Part shown: positions 37,801 to 49,800 of the stretch, piece by piece
Layout: every line of letters begins with the position of its first letter
Numbering within the stretch: the first letter of the stretch is position 1
Assembly: GCA_009617715.1 (NCBI GenBank)
Contig: VTFK01000248.1
Span: 744,001-808,000, forward strand
Reading direction: 5' to 3'
From: Plectrocnemia conspersa
Taxonomy: Eukaryota > Arthropoda > Insecta > Trichoptera > Polycentropodidae
Length of the DNA: 64,000 bases
Program-made: the position numbers and the translations under genes
Notes under the pieces: model-generated
What the model saw: the letters and a program-made list of their open reading frames with translations, nothing else
Database searches by the model: none
Told to the model about the DNA's origin: nothing

Positions 37801-40800
37801 GATTATAAACTTGAAAGCGTCATAAAATTTATGTACAAGCAGAATTGCTCTTTTCATTTCTTTAAAAATGTAGGATAAATATTTTCTGTTACTTCTAAAT
37901 TGATATTAAATATTAATTACAAACGATCAAGACTAACAATCATAAATTACTGACGGTAAATAACAATAATAATAATAGACTTAAATGCTATTTTTGTGTA
38001 CTACCGTCCCCCGAATATTCCGTGTGTGTTTTTGTAAATACTCGTAATTTTTTTTTTGTTTGAGGATGCCGAAATGTGTCATAAAACTTTTATAATGAAA
38101 CAATTTAATAGGGAATTCCTGTTTCTCTTCGATATACCGGTCTCCTTAAATGGGTTTTTCGAAATAGAAGAATAGTCAGAGAATTTTGCGTCTTTAAAAT
38201 TGTGTGGGAAATATATTTCAGACGAAGAAATCAAATATTCTTTAAAAAAACATGCAAGTACCCGGTTTCGGTTCTACCCGGGTCGGAAGCCCTGTGCCCA
38301 GGTGAAATATGGCCATATAATTTGCTTGTTAAATGGACTTAGGTAAGGTCTTCCTAGCACAACAAATATCTAAACAGATCGCAAAGGAATTGCTAAGTTT
38401 TTTTATAACTTTTACCTCATTAAATAACTTTAGTTTTAATCACATGTATTTGCAATAAACTTTAACCCTTTGTAGTCCAAAGTTTTTTAATAAATTTTGC
38501 CTGAATTACAAGCTATTTTGAATGAATATATTTAATAAACATATATTTATGTATATAAATATAATATAAAAAGCTATTTCTTCTATTGTTATTATTATTT
38601 GTTTTAACTTTAGAAGTTTAATTATATATTTATAATATATAGTATTATATTTAATTTAAAAAAAAAAAAATTTTAATATAATAATTGATTTATTTTTTTA
38701 TTGAAATTTTACTTTAATAATTAAATGAAATTTAATTTATATTAATTCAAGAAAAGTACTAATATCAATATTATTAGATTATAAAAGTTTATTATTATTT
38801 ATAAAAATTGTTTTATTTATTTCTTCTTTTATTGTATTATATAGAGATATTTATGTAATAAATGAAATATTTAAAATACGTTTTATATATTTATAATATT
38901 ATTAATTTCAAGATATAATTTTAAATAGCTTGAGAAAAGATGTCAAAAGACTTCAAAGGGTTAAGGTATTCAATGAAAAAATGCGTTTGCGTTTCTGTTT
39001 TTGTTGATATTCGATTATTATTTTTTGTCAATTGTTTTTTTAAATTGTTTCAACTTATAATTATATAAATTTTTAGTAGTGACTTTTTATATAATTGAAA
39101 TTTTTTTCTAAAAATGGAAGGCAGTTTTGAAAAGTAGACAGATAATTTCTCTAAGAATACACACCATATTATCACTTATTTTTTTAACTTAGGACCACAA
39201 ATATGGTGATATGTTTATTTTAAAAACAATTAGATTACTCGAAATATGAATATCGGGCAAAAGAATAACAACGCCTTAAAAATAAATAAAGTGTTTTTTA
39301 ATTATTTTAATGTTTTAAATTTAGTCGTCTACCATATATAATAAATGACAGCAGTTTCAGATAAAATTGGAGATATACAAACAAACACAAACAATAAAAA
39401 CACTTTCTTTTAAAAAATGTAGCAAATCAATTTACTATATGGCAACACTGAGCAGCAAACAAAACACACCTAATTGTATTATTTCATATAAAATATGATA
39501 TCAGAAAAAATGTCGCAACAGTGACTAATTTTTATATATATATCAGTAGCATAGAAAGGCTTAAAACTTAAAATATTTTTAAAAAGTATCTAATATTTTA
39601 TTTTAACAAAACATGACTGATGTTACGGGTGTGTCAGCAGTTCAGCGATAACTTCGCTTAACGGCAGACATGCTATATGGTTACATATCTTGTTGCGGTA
39701 GAAGCAAACCACATGTTTTGACACATTATTTGATTGAAATTGCACAGGGCGCGAAAGGCCAAAATCCATGGGCCACACCCTGCACTGGTTTGCCTACATT
39801 GGGCAAGATCCCGAATTTGATTACGACCTCACTAACGGTTACGATTCAGGTAAAACCACTACCATCGACATTCGCATGGTGTTCACCGAAGGAGATACGA
39901 AAATAAAATCCCTACTGAGCTAACGTTCGACAGTTTTGATTAATCAGAGTGTGACTATCTTTTCCATCTAACTTTCATTGAGTTCTATATACATATACAA
40001 CTAACGCACGAGTTTTCTCTGTTATTTTTTTTATGATTCGGCTAATTCGACATATTTTTTTTCTTTTACCATTTCATTGTCGTCGACGCAACAGCAGGCG
40101 GACAGCAATATCATCACGGCGAGCAATTGTCGGAGCTCCAGGAGGGTCATCTTTCTGATTCAGGTTCAAACATAATACGGTCGCATGAGACGTTTCATAA
40201 CATCATGATTAATATATGCGTATATCAAATGTGCGCTCATTAGATTTCATTCATATCATTCCATTGACAGCAGCATGAAAGCCTCTCTCGGATGTTAGAT
40301 TAGCTTTATATTAAGTGTACGTTTGAATCGGAATATTCAAAGTTCGATTTAATTTTTCAGCACGAGATGCGTCTGGGAGCTTGTCTAGAGAGCGCGAGCG
40401 CGATAAAGAAGAACGAGCGCGTATGGCCCGTGAACGTCAACAAAATGAAAGACAGAAGAAGTTGGAGGAGCTGCGGGAACAAGCTCTCGCCGCTCAACGG
40501 TTCAGGCAACAGAAGGAGGAGGAACGACGCAAACGAATCGACGAAATGCGCCTCAGGGACACGGACCGTCGCCATCAGGTATCTTTTAAAACTTGTAATA
40601 TAATATTATTTTGATTGTATTAGAAAATCCATATTATCCTGGCCTTCGTTCCTATTTTGTTAATAATTTATATACATGAAGTCCTGTTTCTGTGTCAGCG
40701 TTCGAAAGATTCAGGACCAGGGTTTGATGTGAAGAGAGAAGTGGTTGCTTCTTTGATCTTCGATGATCCAAATTTGATCGGCGTCCTTTCGAATTCGAGT

Positions 40801-43800
40801 TTGTACAAACTCAGCGAGTCTTAAGTTGGAGAGCTTGTTGGAAATACTTGATGTGTGGTTTGAACGAGCTTGAATTTAGAAGTCCTATTTGAATCCTGTG
40901 TATCAGTATTTTATACAGAGGGAGATTTAGGGCTCGCCCACTTTTGCTGTAATGACCAATTACTGATTTGGATGTAACTATTATGTCCTTGACTGCGTCC
41001 AAACAGCCGTTGAAATTGAACAACTACGGTGCAAATCCCTTTTTCAACGATGACTTCGAATCTGGTTTTTCTCGCTAAAGTAACAAAAGCTGATATATCG
41101 GATATTTATATAAGAGACCAGTATAGAGATCTCTCTTGTTATATTAGCAATCGATCTACAAGGATTTTGCTCTTTACTGTGACATTTATCTGCCTCTCAT
41201 AGTGTTCAAGATGTGTCTCGCGCACTACCTTGGATGGCCAGCCCGAGAGTTCACTTCCCCTCAAGGGTTTGGGTTTTAACTTCAAGAGTAACCCTCACTC
41301 TCCCACACTATTTTCGGCGAATTCCAGCGTGTGGTAGACTGGCGCCATGGCTAGCAGTAGTCGTTGTTTTATATTTCGATTTCATTAAGATGGCTAAATT
41401 CACCCACCTGCCCCTCCCCCTTTAAATGAATCTATGTCAAAAGCGATAAAATCGTACCATCACTGTGTAAATGCTTAGTTAATAATAAGATTGGATATCT
41501 AAACCGAATTTTGACCAATAGGAGAGTGCAAAAAAAACAATTATCCCTTCTCAGAAGTCAAAAATTCACGTCAAAAGCAATAAAATCGTGCCATCGCCGT
41601 CACAGAGGGATCGCTTGCTAGATTGTTCACATATAAACTAAATTTTGACCAATAGGAGAGCGCAAAAAACAATTATCCCTTCTCAGAAGTCAAAAATCCA
41701 CATCAAAAGCAATAAAATCGTGCCATCGCAGTGGGAATGCTCACGATTTTATTGCTTTTGACGTGAATTTTTAACTTCTGAGAAGTTATAATTGTTTTTT
41801 GTGCCCTCCTATTGACCAATTGAGTTTTTTATAATTAATAAACATACATTTAATTTAAGTACAATATTTTTAACCATATTTCTAATATATTTAATTCATT
41901 ATCTACAACTTCTTTAACATATAGAATAAATTAAAGCATTGTCCACAGACAGATGTATTTTACATTTTTTATATTATCAATATGTTGTCCGCATTAAATA
42001 TTATTCTTTGAGCATTAGGTGAACATCATAAATGTTACTGATATATTTAGATATGAATTTGATTATTGAGTCTATGGGAAATACATATTTTTTGCGCTGG
42101 TTTCACAGGTAGAGGAGCGCAAACGAGCCATTTGGGAAGCTGAGCGTGATCGCCGCGAGGCTATCCTCAGACGAAACGAAGAACGAGAAGCTAGATTAGA
42201 GCACAAGAAAAAGTCTAACGGCAATGCTGCTGTCTTCGCCTTCGGTTCATCTACACCGCGCATGCTCGAACCCGCTGACACTGGTGGCACCTTCTGGGGA
42301 CACCGCAGGTTAGTACCGTCTTCGCTTCATCTTCGATACACAAATTTTGAAGCGCCTAATGATCATCGCCTAAATTTATTTCAGGGCTACGTCCACATCA
42401 AACGTGATGTTTGCGGCGCTACCACTATCTAGGCGATCCTCCGAGAGAGAGTTGGACCCTAACAAAAAGAGGGCTACTTCAGCCAGCGGCCTAGATAGAC
42501 AACCCGGAGAAGGTAAACCATTGCATTTTTGAAAAATCATTTTATATCCACACTATATGATTTTATTCATTCATTGATTATTTTGCATATATACATTTTC
42601 ATTCCCACGGATTAGCCTTATCACATTGATATTCTTATAAAGATGCTTGACATGTGTAAGATTAGTTCTTCCAGCACTCGATGGTTGCTTGCATTTATTC
42701 ATTTTTACGTTCACTGTGTGTGTATCGTTGTTATTTAAGCGGTTGGGCGGAAGATACTTTTTGATTATGTGTTTTAAAGAAAATTAAATAAAAATCTCAA
42801 TCTCTTAACAGTCTCTTAAATTTATGATGTTGCAACTGACATCGTCTCTTGAATCTTGAATTTACATTGGTTCTTAAAGTATTGATAGTGTTTGACTATA
42901 AACTATTTTATATTACCTTAATTAAATATATAGGTTTTAAGTTCTAAAAAAATATAGCAAATGTAGAGTCCACACTTATTTCAAACTATTTCTTGTTGTT
43001 GTTTTATAACCAAAGCTATATATTTACTTTATATGCAGTGAGATAAAACAAACTTTGAGATTTATAAAGTTCAGAATATTATATAGCAGAATATAATTTA
43101 AGTTTAAAGACTGGTTATCTTAGAGAATGAGTCAAGATCTTTTATAATATTAATGAAAAACTACTTTATAAAAAATCAAAAAAAGTAACTTTTTATTCCA
43201 AATTTTAAAATATTTATTTGATCTGTAGTCACGGTTATAATATCCAATGTGAAAAGGTTAAGTTTTACATAACGTCTAGAGTTCCATCAGCATTATTTAT
43301 GCACACTTTAGCATCGTCTCTTTTATATGCAACGATTGGCTTTTATGAAAAAATTTGTTAGCCACACGTCATAAATATAAAAACAACAACGTCGCAATCG
43401 GCATTGTGACACGTCATTGCAGATTACCGCGTGTCCACGTCCATGTATGAGGTTTTCCACTGGCAAGAGTTTGGTGCACCAGACACGACTCGCCGCTCGT
43501 CGTCTTATTACCACCCTCATCTGATGGGAAACCAGGGTGAGGGATGACAATCGTCCGCAAAGAGACTGTCTTTTATTATAGCTCTCTCAAAGCATCTGCG
43601 GGACTTCAGGCTATTTGACTCTCTATACATAATACATAAAATTCGTAGATAATTTTCAAATAATCATAACTCGCATGCTCTTATCTTGATTGCAACAGGA
43701 TATTTTATAACACACTAAAGTCCGTTGTGATCGATTAGGAGCATTTGAATAAAAAATGTCTAATAATAACTCTTTCACGTCGCCGAATCACACGCTCGAG

Positions 43801-46800
43801 CTTTCGACCTCTTCTATATATATATTCTTTCAGCATGGATGTTTTTCTACTTGAGTTTAGTTTTGTTTTAGTTGTTCTTTGATGCACAGGCACGTAAAAT
43901 ATATGTTATGCACTTTGTTTATAAATTAGCTGTATAGATCTTCGATTAGCTACGATATTTAGCTATTTTAAATTTGCATACTTTATGATACATGTCTTTA
44001 AAATGATTCATAAATCATACATACGCTAATCGAAGGTCTCCTACAATTTTTGTATATACTTATATGTATAACGAGTAGCAATTTATAATGTTTATTTTAA
44101 TACAAGTTTTAAGGTAATTTATAACTAAGCACGAGTTTTCAGCATGTTACAAAAGAGTTTATTTATTTAATGTCTGCATGTTATGTTTAATGAAATTAAT
44201 ATTAAATACTTTATTTTGTATGTATATTCAGTTTACTTGATTGCAAATAAGAGTAAATATATAATGACGTTTTCATTGAAGCTCTAGAATAAAAATGTCA
44301 ATATAACAGACATATTTAAATTGTGTTAAATGTCAACATTATTTTCTTCCACATTTAGATGATTATTGTATATGTTACATACGGTGAATGTGTATTTTTT
44401 AGTGCAGTTATATTTTCACTAGTAAAAATATAATTTCTCATATTTAAAAACAGTTTTTTTATACGAGCTCTTTATTTAAATTCCTTTTATGATATGGAAG
44501 ATCTAAAATATTTCAATCTGCCATATCTTCTTCTGAAAACCTTTCAATTAAGTGATAGAATAGCAATTTAATTAATTTAAGAATTCTAAAAGTGTCTATA
44601 TTATTATTAGATTTTTTTTAAATATATTATTGTTATGATTTTCTCCAAAATTGGTCAGTTGCACTTCTTGATACGTGCACTGGAACTTTACCCCGGCTCT
44701 CTTTCACTGAAATGCTTGTGAAAATATATATTCACATTCACTAACATACGCAATCTAAATGTAAAAGAATTTAAATGACAAAATATCTTGTACCTATTAT
44801 TTGTATTGTATATAATTTTGTATTGAATGCATCTGGGGATGGTTCAAGATTCTTTGCACAAAAATTCATACGTCCGTTCATACTTTATATTTTACAAAGA
44901 ACAAATTTTTATTCCTACCTTTTTCATAAGTCATATACATACATACATTATTTGGTTTTATTGTAGACCCAATCGCGTATCGAGCCTTTGTAATGCGATC
45001 TTGTTTTACCGAATTTTCAGAGGATGGATCTGGCGATCAGATGCCGTGGTCGAGGGTAGCTCGTCGTAGGACGGATCTGGTACCGACGATCCCCGCATCG
45101 AGGGATAGCGCTATGCGCGGTAGTTCCACTCCTCGCCCGCCAGGTAGGGCCTACTCTATGTCGCGCCTGGATCAACTGGCGCTGCCGCGCCGACCCAGAC
45201 CCTTAGCGCCTCCTCCGCCTCCGCCCCAAAATCAACTGTCACCTCCGACCCGTCCCCCTCGCCACAGGTCCATGGGCAACCTAGCGGTGGCCATATCTCA
45301 TCGCTCCACCAGCAATCTAGCGTCGACGGGCCCGTCTCCGCCACCACGTAAGCACTCAAAGGCTGTACCGCAGCCGCAAGGTCAGTTGGATTTTCAGTAT
45401 ACAACGATATTAAGCTTAAAACACCAGCACTACCATATATTCTATCTGCCACTTCTATACATATCTAATTCACTAAATGTATTGCTTCTCTTCCATATGT
45501 ATGTATAATATATACAATATAATCAAAACCTGCAATGTTTCTTCACTAGAGCATGTATTTGTTCAAGATATAAATATAATATCGCTAGGTGATGGATACT
45601 CGGTGTTATAGGTAAGCGCGTTTGAACCCAAATGAAATATTTTAAGATCTGCTTAGTTTTTCAGGTGTTGTACATTTCGGTGGTGGTGATGGATCTCTGG
45701 TGGAGATTAGATTATAACACTGTCCTATAACTCCTTGCACTTACCCTCGTTCTTACCTTTAAAACATTATATGTGTATAAAGATCATCGTTAGAAGAATT
45801 GTTAATAAATATCAACTCAACGTGTATATAAAAACAAAACCTGCACGTTTTTGCATTTCCAATTTTTTATATATGATACAATAAAACTTCTCAACGAAAT
45901 TCTCACATATATTCTGCTCATTATGAATTAATATTTATATTTTAATAAAATAACATATGACTAAATCGACTTTTGACGTTCGATGTGTAGGTTCTTCGCT
46001 TCGTTCGGGAGAAGTGACTCCCGGAAGCCCGTCTAGACCGGGTAGTTCAATGTCTTCCGCTTCAACTACTGGAGGCATCATGACGTCTTCGATAACCGGT
46101 GCAATCACTGTGAATCGGCGTCCTCGAGCAGCACCGCGCCGTCCTAGACCCGCTTCGATAGCAGGAACAGGTGTAACAACTCCTCCGCATGCTAAAACCA
46201 GTAAGTATTGATCATACATATTTGAATCTTATTTATCTTTCTTTTTATTAAGTTCTTTTATTTTTTCAACAGATGTAAGCGTTGACGGAAAAGTCATAGG
46301 AGACAAACCGCCGCTGCCGCGAGTTCACTCTGCAGGATTGAGCAACAAGAAACCTACCGCAACTCAGTCTCCGCCAACTCCGACGGCCGACAAGCCGCAA
46401 GTTCCTCGCAGGACGCATAAAACTGTAACTCAAAAAGTATTAACTCAGTGATGAATACCTCGTATTCTTTCCGATCGATTCTAATCATTTTTTTTAAAAC
46501 AGTCTCCGCGCGTGACTCCTCGCGCCACTCCGCTGCAATCGCCCGCAACCGATCTACCTCCGACAACTCTCCAAGACGTGACAGAAGCCACTATGCAGGA
46601 GCTGGTGCGTGACGGCTCCAGCGACACTATAACACTAAGCGAGAGTCAAATAACTAAAACCGAAACAGAACATGTTATAACAACGGAAAACGCCAAACAA
46701 GTTACCAAAGATGAAGAAATAATATCTATTACAAACGTCATTAGCGATGAAATCAATAAAGAGTCGGAAGTTGTGCTCGTTCAGACTTCAATGGAAGTCG

Positions 46801-49800
46801 AAGACGCAAAGGAGATCCAAGAGACTCAGCTTGTGGAAGATGTGAAGAATTTGACAATTGACGAGCCCAAAGAAGCGACGCTGGCTTTCAAAGATATCAA
46901 CAAAGAGAAGGATATGAATCAATCGGCAGATCCGTTGGACGGAGCTGATATGACTGGTATGAAATATTTTTACGTAATATTATTAATTGTACATATCATG
47001 GAGATTAATGTTTTGCGGTCTATATAGGTTCAATGATGGCTCGCCGAGGAGTGATAACAACGGAAGAAGAAGCTAAAGCTGCTCTGGCCGAAAGGAGAAG
47101 ATTGGCAAGGGAAGAAGCTGAGCGTCAAGCAGAACGGGAACGATTGAGGTAGATAGATGATCTGAATGTATGAGAAATAATTTAAATGCACAATATTAAA
47201 AGTTTACTTTCAATTTAGGTTAGAGCAAGAGGCTGCCGCAGAAGCTGAAAAGCAGCGACAAGAAGAAGAAAGGCAACGAAGGCTCGAAGAAGAAACGATC
47301 CGTCTATCTGCATTGCAGAGGCAAGCGGAAGACGAACGACTTCAGCAAGCCATATTAGTTAGTATTCCGACTGTTTTATGTGAAGTGATTTAAGAAATAT
47401 TTATATTTTTTTATATGTATTATAGGAAGCTCAAAAGCGAGCGGAAGAAGAGAACGTTCGCAAGGAAGAAGAAGTTCGTGCTAAAGCAGAAAGAGAGGTA
47501 GCCGAAGCTAAGGCCAGAGAAGAAGCGGAAAAACAGAGGAAGGAAACTGCGCAAAGGCTGCAGCGCGAAGAACAAGAGCGAGAAGCCAGGCGCAAGAGAG
47601 TCGAGGCCATCATGCTTCGCACGAGACAAGCCAAGCAAAAGAAGGTGCGTACAGCGTTCCTTAACTCTGACTGCGGATGATGATAGAAGTCATCAATAAA
47701 ATCACCAGTATGCATTGGTGACGTAAATATGTCATAAACTTTTTTTTTGTATAATTTAAGGTTGAAAAACACTTTACTTTATTGAAAAATATTTAAATAT
47801 CTTATGGCATAAATAGATGCTCCCCCACATATTAACAAATTTCGAAATGGCGCGCAAAAATATCAGCCGCGGTGAAAGGGTTGAACACAGCCATACTCAA
47901 TATTTTTTGTTGAATTATTTTCATCTGTCTACAAATACATATAGTAATCCGTTTGTAATTCTGTGACATAAAATTGATTATGATAGAAGCACTTATGTGC
48001 CTCTTATCTACCTTATACAGGCTAAAAATATTTTTTTACGAAATCCAATACGTATACCCTCTAAATTTATTTTATGTGAACTTAAACACTCATTAGTGAA
48101 ATATCAACTCCCTAGGATAACGTTAACCTATGCCGAATTGTTGACGAAGAAAAAATCTTTGGGGGCCTCTTCCCCCTTGGGCTCCTGGGTGATATTCATT
48201 AATTTACTTACTATACTCTATTTGCGTTAACACAGTCAGTTCAACAGCTATCTATTTTATCATTATTCATAATTGAGAAAGTTTTTTTCGCTTAATCGAA
48301 ATACATTGGGCCCCAAACATTTTGTCCCAAATAAACCGCTGATAAAAAATTAAAAATTAATATGAATTTTCTGAATTATATTGAATTATTTAAAAAAAAT
48401 AGAATTTTAGAAAATAATATGTAATTATTAGGTATACATATGAATATGAAAAAATAGTTTTTAATAATAGAAAAAATAATTTTTCAATTCAAGGGGGTTT
48501 CAGTTTAGAATTTACATCAAAAGCAATAAAATCGTGCTGTCGCCGTCACAATGGAAACGCTCGCTTATCTAGCGTTAATATTAAGACCTAAAATAAGTGA
48601 AGCGAATCAAATAAAGCACATCTAAACCAAATTTTGATTAATAGGAGAGCGCAAAAAACAATTACCCCTTTTCAGAAGCCAAAAATCCACGTTAAAAGCA
48701 ATAAAATCATGCCGTCGTCATCGTATTGGGAATGCTCGTCACCGAGCGCTCCCATTGCGATGGCGCCAACACGATATTATTGTTTTTGACGTGAATTTTT
48801 TACTTCTGAGAAGTGATATTTGTTTTTGCACACTCCTATTGACCAAAATTCGATTTGAATATACTTTGATCAATACTTTTCACATCAGAAGTGTTTTTAA
48901 AATCAGTAAGGATAGCTATCATATTTTCAAAATATGGTGTAATATCGAAGTACACACAAACTATGGAGTAATATGCGAGATGCGACGTCTGTCTGTAATT
49001 TTTCCGCCTATTTTGCCCTGAGAGTTGTGTTGGCTAAGTTTTTATTTTAGACTTGATCTAATGAAAGTTCTAAAACTATAATTTGTGTAGGTTAGGTTTG
49101 GGTTTGAACAGCAAATGGACGTTTCGCAACTGTCAAATTGATTTTCATAGACATTTTATAGCAGTATATAATTTTACTAGCGCCTATCAGTTAAATTATA
49201 TTTTCGCTAGTAGAAATATATACATATCTACTGGTGAAAATGCATTTGGACTACAAGGTTAAAACGGAAACAGATTTACTGTTTTTTCGGTCGTTTAAAA
49301 AAAATCTAAAACCGTTTTTTTTTTATACTAAATTAACCGCTTTTTATGTTTGTTTTTAATTTAAATAAAGAATAATATTTTTTTCTCAAAAAGTATAAAT
49401 AAGCACAAAATCGATGAATGAATTTCTAAGTGAAGCGACAGCGATTACTCTTTGCCTCATTAACTCAACTCAAAAAAATATTCCTTAATTATGAATATAC
49501 GTAAAAGCATATCAATTATTATAAATACAAAAATATTTTAAATTATGTGAATATACTAAATAGCATATTGTAAATCTCGAAAAATTGTACTATTCCTTAT
49601 TAACAATTAAACCAATGTCAAGCTGCAAGTTAAATTATATTTTCGCTATTAAAAATATATATCTACTGGTGAAAATGTATTTAGAATTCATTATTGAAAA
49701 AATAACCTTACTAAAAAATACTATTCACAGTAACATTTATACATCGCAAGTATATTAAAATTACTACATATGGAAAAGTTGAAATCATATAATTTTACTA

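Noticed and set aside
43577..43680. Possible extra ens exon after ttttattatag
   Set aside because: Phase could fit but no donor follows within the open frame and the peptide has no resemblance.
45156..45452. 98-codon - ORF
   Set aside because: Antisense shadow of the Pro-rich ens exon.
47420..47772. - strand ORFs rich in Ser, Phe and Leu
   Set aside because: Antisense shadows of the Glu/Arg-rich MAP7 exons.
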